Source of the DNA: Tuctoria greenei
Lineage: Eukaryota; Streptophyta; Magnoliopsida; Poales; Poaceae
Direction: 5' to 3'
Length of the DNA stretch: 64,000 nucleotides
NCBI GenBank assembly: GCA_036927565.1
Contig: JAYESD010000010.1
Location: 118,512,866 to 118,576,865, forward strand
The notes below the pieces were generated by a model that saw only the letters and a program-made list of their open reading frames with translations, did not search any database and was not told the DNA's origin. Numbering within the stretch: position 1 is the first letter of the stretch; every line of letters starts with the position of its first letter. Both the position numbers and the translations under genes were made by a program. Below are positions 30,697 through 41,857 of the stretch, piece by piece.

Positions 30697-30937
30697 AACT
30701 CAACACAAGGTTATGTAGTTTTGTGGTCTGTGAGGTTTTCCGAAATAAATGGAAGCATGCCTACTGCTGTAGTGCGTGAATCAGTTGTGTTTTCATTATG
30801 GATGGGAGACATATATGAATGTAATGATTGCATAAAATCAATTGCGCTATCCATTGTTTCAATTTTCAACCCTACAGTAACAGGGTTAAACTGGCTTTTA
30901 ATCATGAATCTGGCTCTCTCATGCTTTGATGAATAAA
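30697..30937 (+). terminator. Reductase 3' UTR with two AATAAA signals
   Basis: AATAAA occurs at 30744-30749 and 30932-30937, 48 and 236 nt after the stop codon. The second sits in CTCATGCTTTGATGAATAAAA, a stretch repeated at the right flank of the Sirevirus (45823). Either could direct polyadenylation; the choice needs transcript data. Confidence 0.5.
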
Positions 30938-31077
30938 ATTCGTGTGCTTGGTCGTGTACAGTACCAGTATCATAAGGTTATCATTTTTCTTGTGTTTTGC
31001 GTTAGAAACCTTCGCGTGCATCTGTCAAGTGTTGAACGGTCACAGGACTATTTGCTGTGGTGTAAGAAAGACTAGAC

Positions 31078-32440
31078 TGATAGAAGATTGGAATGAATGC
31101 TTGATTAACCAAAGGTCTAGGTACATATTTATAGATACATAGATGGACCGGTGTACAGGCCAGGCCCAAACACATAACTCAACACAGTCCAACACCCCCC
31201 TCAGTCCCAACATCTAGCCACAACAGATGTTGAGACTGGACCGAAACTCAGAAAACAAAGTTAACGGGAGTCCCTTCGTGAAGATGTTGGCAAATTGTGA
31301 CGTCGTTCGGCACATGGAGAACTCGAACCTCACCGCGTGCAACCCGCTCACGAACAAAGTGAAGATCAATCTCCACATGTTTCGTGCGCTGGTGCTGGAC
31401 GGGGTTGGTGGAGAGGTAAACGGCGCTGACATTATCACAGTAGACCAACGTGCTCCGGGCGACAGGGGAGTGGAGCTCCTGAAGTAACTGCTGGAGCCAA
31501 GACGCCTCTGCTACGCCGTTAGCCACGGCGCGGAACTCCGCCTCAGCACTGGAGCAAGAAACCACGGGCTGCCGCTTCGAGGACCAGGAGACAAGATTCT
31601 CCCCCAGTAAGACGGCGTAGCCAGAGGTGGAGCGGCGGGTATCAGGGCACCCCACCCAGTCAGCGTCGGTGTAGACCACCAGCTCAGAAGGCGAGTCACG
31701 TCGAAGTAGAAGGCCGTAGTCGAGGGAGCCGCGCAGGTACCGAAGAATCCGCTCCATCGCCGTGAGATGCGTCTCCCGCGGATCATGCATGTGGAGACAC
31801 ACCTGCTGAACTGCGTAGGAGATGTCCGGCCTGGTGAAGGTGAGATACTGCAGGGCACCGACAAGACTCCTGTAAGAGGTGGGGTCAGCGACCGAGGCGT
31901 CGTCGGCCGAAGACAGCTTTGCCTGGGTGTCCACGGGAGTGGAGCACGACTTGCAATCAGCCATGCCCGCTCGCTCGAGGATATCCAGGCAGTACTGGCG
32001 CTGGTGGAGGAACAGAGCGTCCGAACGGTGCTCGACCGCAACGCCCAGGAAGTGGTGGAGCTGGCCGAGATCCTTCATCGCGAACTCGCGCTGCAGGGCG
32101 GAGATCGTGCGCTGAAGAAGAGCCGGGCTAGACGCCGTGAGGACAATATCGTCCACGTACAGGAGGAGGTAGACAGTGTCACCCTCATGCCTGTAAACGA
32201 AGAGCGAGGCCAGGAAGGAGGCGAACCGGCTGTACCAAGCCCGAGGCGCCTGCTTCAGCCCGTATAGGGACTTGTTCAGCCGGCAGACCAAGTCTGGACG
32301 GACTGAATCAACGAACCCTGTCGGCTGACTGCAGTAGAATGAATGCTTGATTAACCAAAGGTCTAGGTACATATTTATAGATACATAGATGGGCCGGTGT
32401 ACAGGCCAGACCCAAACACATAACTCAACACAGTCCAACA
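31078..32440 (-). mobile_element. Copia deletion derivative with 117-bp LTRs, TSD TAGAC
   Basis: TAGAC flanks the element exactly (31073-31077 and 32441-32445). The 3' LTR on the minus strand is 31194-31078, starts TGTTGGACTG and is preceded by the polypurine tract GAGGGGGGG. The 5' copy, from 32440 to about 32338, keeps only about 100 bp. It then jumps straight into RT coding sequence, with no primer-binding site, gag, protease or integrase. The internal deletion therefore removed everything from the LTR end to mid-RT. The total is 1363 bp. Confidence 0.92.
31248..32330 (-). pseudogene. RT-RNase H remnant of the short-LTR Copia
   Basis: A 350-residue open frame on the minus strand starts at GFVDSVRPDLVCRLNKSLYG and includes YGLKQAPRAWYSRF and the RT active site LLLYVDDIVLT (about 32165-32135). 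The RT tether MKDLGQLHHFLGV follows, then RNase H with YTDADWVGCPDTRRSTSGY, SSAEAEFRAVA and KHVEIDLHFVRE. The open frame ends at 31248. The C-terminal motifs are intact, but the N-terminal third of RT and all upstream domains are absent. The uninterrupted frame suggests a recent insertion. Confidence 0.9.
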
Positions 32441-32445
32441 TAGAC

Positions 32446-32974
32446 ATCTAGCCAAATCCATGCTGGAGCACTGCATAGGTTCTCGTCGTGTTATAAGGCA
32501 TACCATTGGGAGCTGTACATTGGCTTCGGTACCGTATACTGTACCCCTCAATAAAATTGTTTACCGTACCTTTGACGCCTGAAGAGTCGACACAAATCGG
32601 ATAAGGCTGACTCCAAAAGGAGTAGCCAAATTTGTTTTTAGATATGAGCGGTTTTAGTCTCCAACAGCACACTCATTTTGTCTCCCGTGAGGAGAGCATC
32701 AAATTTTAGGTATTCTCTTCCTTCAATACTCATTTTGTCAATCCTTTTGGGACATCCATTGGAGCCCTTTTCTAAGCGCTAATGTACCCATTTTGTAAAT
32801 GTCAACCCATATAAGTCTTCTATTGGAGTCAGTCATAATGGCCATATATCCCTAACTTGACAACAATAGCTTGAAAGTTTATGGCGCCTTAGAGGTCTAA
32901 CTTAACGTCAGAAGCTTTTGTTTTATTTCAATCACAATCTCGTTGTAATGTTTCTAACCATAAAAACAAAGAAA
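32446..32974. other. Unassigned AT-rich DNA
   Basis: No gene, transposon end or tandem repeat was recognised here. It lies between the TAGAC duplication and the short reductase-exon-like fragment at 32975. Confidence 0.5.
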
Positions 32975-33016
32975 AGCATCAAGGAGACTGTCGAGCTTAA
33001 GAGAGGAGTTTATTAG
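32975..33016 (+). pseudogene. Remnant resembling reductase exon 6 (truncated paralogue)
   Basis: AGCATCAAGGAGACTGTCGA (32975-32994) matches 19 of 20 bases of the exon 6 segment at 30628-30647, which encodes SIKETIE. The following bases, CTTAAGAGAGGAGTTTATTAG, keep a LKRGVY-like reading before a stop, similar to the normal SLKDKGFV end. With the 3'-UTR-like sequence interrupted by the Sirevirus (33700-33714 and 45823-45845), this suggests the decayed 3' end of a tandem copy of the reductase gene. The match is short, so coincidence is not excluded. Confidence 0.55.
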
Positions 33017-33278
33017 TGTGAGACATGTGTGCTGAATGACTTTTTCATACAAAGATTTGATGCACAGTTCGGACTGTCCGGAACAGCGGCACGATAGATT
33101 GGATTGTCTGTTCTTATCGTTTTTTGTAGTGGCATGATAGACATGCTAAACTTGGTTTTTATTTGTGGGAAAGCTTTCTTGCTGCTTATGTGTGCACGTA
33201 TGAAAGGAGTGCATCGACATGACAACATTATTTCAAGACATGGTGAAGAAATTTGGACGTAAAGATATGGCTCGAAGG

Positions 33279-33510
33279 TATCCAATGGGTTGGTGCGGGA
33301 CTCAGGGTGAAGCCGAGTTGTTTTGTGTATATTTCGAAAGTTTGATTTGGTTATGGTTGATTTCGTGTGAGGTACGGAATAGAGTTGTTTTAGATATCCA
33401 ATGGGTTGGTGCGTGAACTCAGGGTGAAGCCGAGTTGTTTTGTGTATATTTTGAAAGTTTGATTTGGTTGTGGTCGATTTCGTGTGAGGTACTAAATAGA
33501 GTTGTTTTAG
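33279..33510. repeat. Two tandem copies of a 116-bp unit
   Basis: Unit 1 (33279-33394) and unit 2 (33395-33510) both run TATCCAATGGGTTGGTGCG ... AGAGTTGTTTTAG and differ at only about 10 positions. They appear non-coding and lie between the paralogue fragment and the Sirevirus. Confidence 0.88.
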
Positions 33511-33714
33511 TGATTTGTTGGACATTCCTAAGGATTTTGGATTGAAAATTGCTTCTATGATTATATATAAGAGCTCTGAGTAGTTTTGGAAAGTTTTAGA
33601 TAGAGTACTAGTCTGATAGAGTCCTAGTACATTTACAGTTTGTTGGAGATAAGTCTATATAAGCAAGGAGGATAGAGCTTTGTGGGGTTCACAACAATCA
33701 ACTGGCTTTCTCAT

Positions 33715-35371
33715 TGAAAGTGCATCTAGGATCCCCGTGGGTTTTGGATGATTGATGATGACAATTAAGTGACTAATAAGCTCAGTGATCTTAAGCACAG
33801 GTGTGGACTTAAATGGAAGCACAATCCCTCAAAAAGGAAAATGATGAAAACAACGATGTCAACTCGAAAAGGAGAAACTAGGGTTTCTAGTGCGTCGAGT
33901 TTGGACTAGCCAAAATAAGTGTGAGGATGTGTGTGTAAAGTGCATTGAGATCAAGTTGGGAGCTCAAAGCGGTTTAGAGGTCAAACCCATTGAGAGAAAA
34001 GAGTTGGAAGGAGTCTGGCAGTAGGGCCGGACTAGTCCGTGCAGGTGGCCGGACTAGTCCGCCCCTTGCCGACCAAGTCCGTTTTCAGCCGGACCAGAAG
34101 GGTCTGACTGAATTCGGACTAGCCCGTAGTGGGACAGACTTGTCTGGGTAGTCGAGGAGTGGGTTTTGGGGTCTAAGTCTCAAAACCACGGACTTGTCCG
34201 TTTTGGTCCGGACCAAGAGGTCCTGACTGAGATCGGACTAGTCCGCCCCGGGGGCCGGACTAGTCTGGGTATGAGAGAAGTCGGTGCTTTAGAGACTAAG
34301 TCTCGGAAGGTCGGACTGGTCCGCCCTGGGGGACGGACTAGTCTGTGGTCTTCAGACTAGTCTGTTTTCACACAGAACAAAAGGTTTTGTGTGAGATTAG
34401 ACTAGTCCGATGAGGGTCGAACTAGTCTGTTGTTGAAGTGACCGTTTGAATTTGAAGTTTGGCGGGTAGTGTGACGATTGCCGCGCAGTGCGACAGTTGT
34501 CAGGGACGTCAGTGGTCCCCTAAGCCGGACTAGTCCGGGCCATAGGCCAGACTAGTCTGCCAATCTGCTGAAGTCAGCAGTATGGGCTTAGGACCTCTAT
34601 AAATAGAGGACCCCTGGGTTCATTTGAAGAAACCTTTGAGCAAGTTGAAACCCTAGTGCCGCCATAGCAACCTTGAGCCTCCCAAAGCCTCCTTCTTGCC
34701 TACATTCCCTCTAAAACTAATTCTTGTGTGGATTAGGGTTTAGTGAGATGAAGAAGAGGAAGAACACCGCTCTTTGGCTCTCGGTTTGATCTCTTGCACT
34801 TTGTGAATCATTGTGATCTGTGTCTTGAGTCAATCTTTGTGATTTGTGATTGTATTTGTGGTGGGAGGCTCAGATTGTGAGAAGCCCCAATGAATCTTGT
34901 ATTCACTCTTTGTGATAGTGGAAGAACCAAGTTAGGCCCGTGTGGTAAACTTGGTGAGGGAAGGGTTGTTGAACCCGGTCCTTCGTGGACTCCTCAACGG
35001 GGACGTAGGTTCCTTCGTGGGATCGAACCTCGGGATAAAATACTTGTGTCCCTTGTGTTCTTTACTTTCACTTATTGCTCATTACTTCTAGAGTTAACTT
35101 TATTGGTCTTGTTCATCACTCTTGTTTCATCGTGATCCTTAGTTTCATACTTGTCATATAACTTGTCAAGGCTCACTAAGTCATTCTAACAAACCTTACA
35201 TCACGAGAATTGGACTAAAACTTGTTAGAAATCCTTTTTAGGCTTTTCCCTGTAGGAGGACCGGACTAGTCCGCCCCTGGACCGGACTAGTCCGCCCCCT
35301 GAGTTCTAATCTCGTTTTATTAAGTCATTTCAGGTCGTTTAGCCTATTCACCCCCCTCTAGGCAACTTTCA
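33715..35371 (+). repeat. 5' LTR of the Sirevirus
   Basis: 1657 bp, TGAAAGTGCATC...GGCAACTTTCA. Six exact CGGACTAGTCCG palindromes and many one- or two-mismatch versions lie at 34025-34560 and 35260-35292. A TATA box, TATAAATA (34598-34605), sits inside a small inverted repeat CCTCTATAAATAGAGG just downstream of the first palindrome cluster. Confidence 0.94.
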
Positions 35372-35423
35372 ATTGGTATCAGAGCAGGACTCTCCCAAAA
35401 GAGTCTAACAACTCGGAGATAAG

Positions 35424-37703
35424 ATGGCCGGAGTGGGGTACGAAGAAGTCTCAACTAGTGAGGTTCAAGCAACTCCAGAAGAGATTCTCTTCTATCAAGA
35501 CAAGTCAACGGATGACGAAGAGATTCGCCAGCTCAAGGCAAAACTTTGAGAGAAGTTGAAGATTCCCAAGGTTGACACCTCAACCTCCACATCGAGTGGC
35601 ACAATCAACTACAACCAACAAGGCTACAACTATGAACGCCTTGTCTCCAACAACCACTATCTTTCCATCCCATTGGGGAAGCCTCCCCAATTCGATGGAA
35701 CCGACTACGTGATGTGGAAACACAACATGAAGATCCACCTTGTGTCACTCAACCCCTTACTATGGCAAATTGTGTTGACCGGGGTGCACATCCCTAAGAA
35801 TGAAGAAGATATCACTCCGGAGCAAGCCGTGCTCCTTCACCGTAATGCTCAGGCGACCGGAGTGATCATCTCATCTCTCTCAAGAGATGAGTTCAACCGA
35901 GTGGATGGACTTGAGGTGGCCAAGAACATTTGGGACACCCTCAAGACGGCTCATGAAGGCAACCGAGTCGTGAAAGAAGCTAAGATTGAGCTCATAGAAG
36001 GAGAGCTCGGGAGGTTTGCCATTATGGATGGTGAATCTCCCCAAGAGATGTACAACCGCCTAAAGATGCTCATCAACAAGAGTAGATCTTATGGATGTAC
36101 CAAGTGGACGGACCACGAGGTGGTGAAGAGGATGATTCGGGCATTCATGCCTAGAAACGTCTCTCTTTGCTTCATGATTCGAGAAAGTCTGGGGTTTGCC
36201 AAAATGACCACGGAGGAGGTCCTTAGAAGGATCATCAACCACGAGATCATGGAGAAGGAGGCGCTCTTCTACAATGACCTCCAAAGGTTCACCGCCTTGA
36301 AGATGAAGAATGTTGCACTCAAAGCAACAACCTCCTCAAAAGAGCAAGACAAAGATGATGAGGAGAGCCTTGACACCGATGAGGAAGACGCCTTCTTCAT
36401 CAACAACTTCAAGAGGATGATGAGAAGAAGAAAAGGAGGATACAAGCATGAGAGTAAAGGCAAGGAAAAGTCAAGGCCCAAAACCAAGAGAGCTTGCTAC
36501 AATTGTGGCGAGTACGGGCACTTCATTGTAGATTGTCCACATGAAGATGGCAAGAAGAAGAAGGAGGGCAAGCCACAAGAGAAGAAGTTCTACAAGAAGA
36601 AGAAGCCCTCCAGTCATGCTCACTTAGGCAAGGAGTGGGACTCTAACGATGAGTCCTCCTCGTCCGAAGATGAAGAGAAGATGGCAACCATAGCCATCAG
36701 GAGGAGCTCCAAGGGAATCAAGCTCTTCCCAAATCTCTACGACCACGAGCCAACTTGCCTCATGGCAAAACAAGGAAGGAGAAAGGTTAACTCTAACTCA
36801 TCCTCCTCCATATCCTCTCATGATGATTTTGATAGTGCTAGAGAAAATGAACACATGTTTAAGGATATAAGTAAGAGCACATTGCGAAGAATGAAATTGC
36901 TTTCAGATGAGATTTTTGAGAAGGAGGAGCTCATAGATAGGCAAGAGGACTTGCTTATCCAAGAAAAGGAAAGATGTAAAGAGCTCATTGAGCTCCTTGA
37001 GCTTGAGAGAGAGAAGAGCAAGGCATTAGAGCATGAACTTGCTCTAAGCAAGAAAACATGCTCAAGTCTTGAGGAGACAACCATTGAGCTCAAGGACGAA
37101 CTTGGCAACTTGGCAAAAGTTAACAAGATCCTTGAGACTCAAGTTGAGTCCCTTAAGACTAATGTAGCCTCTTCCTCCAAAAGCTCATCCTCCTCAAAAG
37201 TTGCATCCAAAGCAATATCAACTTGCAAATGTTCTAACTTGATTCTTAAATTAAAGGATGAGCTTAAGTTGACTCAAGGCAAGCAAGCACCTAAGAGTGG
37301 CATCTTTGACAAAGAGAAGGTGGAATATGCACGAAGTGCATACACCAACACAAGACCTCTCAATGTCAAGGATGGTCTTAGTTATACTAAAGGTGGAAAG
37401 CAAAATGCCAAAACCTCCAAGTATGGCAAAGACTTGATTGTATTTGTCAAAGGAAGCTCATCCCTAACTAAAATTGAGAAGAACACTTCAACTAGCACCT
37501 ACTTGCCTAAATCTGAACCTCATCCTCTATTTCATGATTTTGATGCATCATATGTTTTGATGAGGAACAAGTATGGCAAGGTATATGCTAGATATGTTGG
37601 GCCACTCCGCAAGAGCCCCAAGCCTTGCGTGTGGGTGCCCAAATGCCTCACTACTAACGTCAAAGGACCCAACTCCGCTTGGGTACCTAAAAGGAAGGCA
37701 TAA
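35424..37703 (+). pseudogene. Sirevirus gag with one in-frame stop
   Basis: ATG at 35424 starts MAGVGYEEVSTSEVQ. A TGA at 35547-35549 interrupts after 41 codons, and the same frame then runs open from 35550 to 37703. The capsid-like region includes KPPQFDGTDYVMWKHNMKIH (about 35680-35740) and LKTAHEGN. The CCHC zinc knuckle CYNCGEYGHFIVDC lies at about 36496-36537. After lysine-rich and serine-rich parts, a long heptad-rich stretch (about 36870-37180) predicts coiled coil, a known trait of Sirevirus Gag. Gag would assemble the virus-like particle. The frame ends before pol, which lies in the +1 frame. Confidence 0.9.
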
Positions 37704-40700
37704 TCTTGTTTTGTAGGCATACTCCTCCGGTGGATCCAAATGGGTGCTCGATAGTGGGTGCACAAACCACATGACCGGAGAGAGGAAGATGTTAGAGGAG
37801 TATGAGGAACATGATGATCCAAATTAAGGAATCCTCTTTGGGGACAATAGTCGAGGGAAAATCCTTGGCTCCGGTAAAATTGTCATTTCTCCCCAACATA
37901 CTCTTTCTAGTGTTTTACATATTGATTCTCTTGACTATAACCTTTTGTCCATATCACAACTATGTGACAAGGGTTATAATTGTGTTTTCACTAATGAGGG
38001 TGTGAGCGTCCTTAGAAGAAGTGATAACTCAATCGCCTTTAAGGGTGTGCTCAAGGGAAAGCTTTATCTCGTGGACTTTGCCTTGGATAAAGCTCAACTT
38101 GACACATGCTTAATGGCGAAAACCAACATGGGATGGCTTTGGCATAGTCGGCTAGCCCATGTTGGGATGAGGAATTTACAAAAGCTTCTTAAGGGCGAGC
38201 ACATTCATGGTTTGAAGAATGTTGTCTTTGAAAAGGATAGGCCATGTAGTGCTTGCCAAGCCGGGAAGCAAGTGGGAGCTCAACACCCCTCAAAGAACAT
38301 CATGATGACAACAAGGCCGTTGGAGCTGCTACATATGGACCTTTTCGGCCCAATAACCTACATTAGCATTGGCAGTAACAAATATGGTCTTGTTATTGTT
38401 GACGATTTTTCTCGTTTCACTTGGGTGTTCTTCTTGCATGATAAGGGTGAAACTCACGGTGTCCTCAAGAGGTTCTTGAGGAGAGCTCAAAATGAGTTTG
38501 CCTCGAGAATCAAAGCTATAAGAAGTGACAACGACACGGAATTCAAGAACACTCAAGTGGAAGAATTCTTGGATGAGGAGGGCATCAAGCATGAATTTTC
38601 AGCTCCATACTCCCCTCAACAAAATGGGGTGGCGGAAAGGAAGAATAGAACACTCATTGAGATGTCAAGGACAATGCTTGATGAGTACAAGACATCGGAT
38701 CGGTTTTGGGCGGAGGCGGTTAACACCGCTTGCCACGCCGTCAATCGATTGTACCTCCACCGCCTCCTCAAGAATACTCCCTATGAGCTTCTAGTTGGTA
38801 AGAAACCCAATGTCTCTTACTTTCGTGTTTTTGGGAGCAAGTGTTATATTATCAACAAGAAGCCTAGGACTTCGAAGTTTGCTTCTAAGTCCGATGAAGG
38901 TTTCTTACTTGGTTATGACTCAAACACCCACGCCTACCGTGTCTTCAACAAAACCTCCGGTATTGTTGAAATAGCACGCGACGTGGTGTTTGATGAAACT
39001 AATGTCTCCTAAGTGGAGTAAGTTGATCAAAGTGTACTAGATCAAGAAGACTCTCCACAAGAAGCTCTTAGGAGAATGGCACTTGGAGATGTTCGACCAC
39101 AAGAACAACCTCAATGCTCAAGTGACCAACAACAAGATGATGCAAGCCACTCCCCACACGATCAAGTTGAAAATGAACAAGTGGCACCTCAAAACGATCA
39201 AGAAGACGTAAGTCAAGGGGAAGGCATTCATCAAGGGGGAGATCAAGAAGAAGAAGAAGATGATGATGACGACTCAAGAGCTCAACCTCCACATCCTCGT
39301 GTGCATCAAAGTGTTCAACGGGATCACCCCGTTGACAACATACTAGGAGATATCACTAAAGGGGTAACCACTCGTTCTCGCGTTGCAAATTTTTGTGAGC
39401 ATTACTCTTTTGTTTCTTCTTTGGAGCCCCATAAGGTTGAAGATGCCTTGAGAGACCCGGATTGGGTGGTGGCCATGCAAGAGGAGCTTAACAACTTTGA
39501 AAGGAACAAAGTTTGGGAGCTTGTCAAGCGTCCACAAGCAAATGTTGTCGGCACCAAGTGCGTGTTCCGCAACAAGCAAGATGAACATGGTGTTGTAACA
39601 AGGAACAAGGCACGACTTGTGGCCAAGGGGTACTCACAAGTTGAAGGTCTGGATTTTGATGAAACCTTTGCTCACGTAGCTAGGCTAGAGTCAATTCGTA
39701 TATTACTTGCTTTTGCTACTCACCATGATTTTAAGCTCTACCAAATGGACGTCAAGAGTGCGTTCCTAAATGGCCCAATCAAGGAGGAAGTCTATGTGGA
39801 ACAACCACCGGGCTTCGAAGACCAAGAATTCCCAAACCATGTCTTCAAATTGCGTAAGGCTCTCTATGGCCTCAAACAAGCTCCTAGAGCTTGGTATGAG
39901 TGTCTTAGAGACTTTCTAGTTCAAAATGGTTTAAAGATAGGAAAAGCTAATTACACTCTCTTTACAAAGTATTTTAATGATGATCTCTTTGTGTGCCAAA
40001 TATATGTCGATGACATTATATTTGGTTCTACTAACAAAGTGTTTTGTGATGAGTTTTCTAAGATAATGACAGAGAGATTTGAGATGTCCATGATGGGGGA
40101 GTTGAAGTTCTTTTTAGGTTTTCAAGTCAAGCAACTCAAAGAAGGCACGTTCATAAGTCAAACAAAATACACTCAAGACATATTAAAAAAGTTTGACATG
40201 GACAAGGCCAAAACCATCAAGACTCCAATGGCAACAAATGGACACTTAGGCCTAAACGAAGACGGTCCAAGTGTGGACCAAAAGGTATACCGTTCCATGA
40301 TTGGCTCTTTGTTATATCTTTGTGCATCTAGATCGGATATTATGCTTAGTGTGTGTATGTGTGCACGTTTTCAAGCTGCACCTAAGGTGTGTCACATGAC
40401 CACCATAAAGAGAATTCTTAGATATTTAGTTCACACACCTAGCCTAGGACTTTGGTACCCCAAAGGATCCAAGTTTAACCTCATTGGCTATTCCGATGCG
40501 GATTATGCGGGGTGCAAAGTTGATAGAAAGAGGACATTCGGGACATGCCAATTTTTGGGTAGATCATTAGTGTCTTGGTCCTCTAAGAAACAAAACTCCA
40601 TTGCTCTCTCCACAGCCGAAGCGGAGTATGTCACAGCCGAAAGTTGTTGTGCACAACTTCTTTGGGTGAGACAAACTCTAAGGGATTATGGTATAAACTT

Positions 40701-40955
40701 GTGCATATTCCTCTCCTATGTGACAATGAAAGCACTATCAAAATAGCTCATAATCCAGTTGAGCATTCAAGGACCAAACACATAGACATTAGACACCATT
40801 TCTTGAGAGATCATTCCTTAAAGGGGGATATATTAATTTCCCATATGAGAACCGAGAACCAACTAGCCGACATATTCACCAAGCCCCTAGATGAGAAGCG
40901 ATTTTGTGAGCTTAGGAGTGAGTTCAATATCTTAGATTCTCGAAATGTGGCTTGA
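37704..40955 (+). pseudogene. Sirevirus pol: PR, IN, RT, RNase H with stops and a frameshift
   Basis: Protease WVLDSGCTNHMTGERKM (about 37740-37790) is followed by a TAA near 37826. Integrase is open from about 37945 to 39009, with HSRLAHVGM...CSACQAGK (HHCC), LHMDLFGP, RSDNDTEF and NGVAERKN, giving the D-D-E. A stop at 39010 and another shortly after lie in the linker. RT is at 39400-40220, with MDVKSAFLNGPI, YGLKQAPRAWYE and YVDDIIFGST. RNase H has YSDADYAGCKVDRK and STAEAEYV. Near 40690 a one-base deletion shifts the frame. The end (HNPVEHSRTKHIDIRHHF to NQLADIFTKPL) continues in the other frame to 40955. All catalytic residues are present despite about four lesions. Confidence 0.9.
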
Positions 40956-41139
40956 AACATGCACATCTGGATTTTACCTTTTGCCTTATTCAAAAGAATG
41001 CATGTGGTTGAAAAATTAATCTCTATCTCGATTTTCTTTAAAATATTTGAAAAACTAGAGACTTTGTGAGTTATGGTCATAGTTTGAATGTTGAATGCTT
41101 ACTCACCATATTCATAAAGTTTTGGTGTGGCAATATGTC

Positions 41140-41770
41140 CAAAAGGATCATCTATAGTGGCTAAAACTCAAATATATATGTTTTCAGCCTCCCTGGACCG
41201 AACTAGTCCGCCCTCTGGCCGGACAAGTCCGGATCCGGACTATTCCGAATTTGGTCTGCTGACTGGACTAGTTCGACCCCTGTACCAGACTAGTCCGGCC
41301 CCTGGGGACTTAAACCCCCCAGGAGGTGGTCGACCCCTCCTCTTCTTCACTTTTGCTTCTCTCTCTCCCACGCGCGCTCAACCGCCCTCTTTCGGCGATT
41401 TTCGATTCCAACCACCAAAAATCGTTTCCAATCCGTGCATTGGAAGCTCCGGAGGTGTGGGAAACTTTCCCCGATCACTCGCGACGCGATCCATCCCCGA
41501 TTTCGTCGATTTCTCAAGATTTGAAGAGGTATCCCCCATTTTTCAAAAACTTGCCTCATTCTTGATTCTTTGAGTTTTTGATAGATGCCTCTTCACTAAA
41601 GTTACTTCTAGTGACCTTGTGATCATAGCCTAGGAATATTGCGACTTGATTCCAAAATTTCTCGAAAAACCGTTAGAGTTAGGGTTTAACCTGTGTGAAC
41701 CGGATTATCCGGTGCCAAGCGGACTAGTCCGCCCAAGGGGCGGACAAGTCCGGTGTACACAGGTCAAACT
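41140..41770 (+). repeat. Palindrome-bearing non-coding region between pol and the 3' ORF
   Basis: Between RNase H and the extra ORF, near-copies of the LTR palindrome cluster at 41196-41310 and 41700-41755, for example CTGGCCGGACAAGTCCGG and ACCAGACTAGTCCGG. No pol-type domain is seen here. Palindromes outside the LTRs suggest the motif spreads or is maintained in all non-coding parts of the element. Confidence 0.75.
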
Positions 41771-41857
41771 CCAACTTTAGTCATTTCTCGAGATTTCTTT
41801 CGCATTATTCCAACTCCTTGACCTACTATCTTATGACATCTATTCTTTTCAGCTGAA

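Noticed and set aside
34020..34560. Regularly recurring GGACTAGTCCG units resembling a CRISPR-type array
   Set aside because: The spacing is irregular, the units lie in retrotransposon LTRs and both LTRs share them; the genome is eukaryotic.
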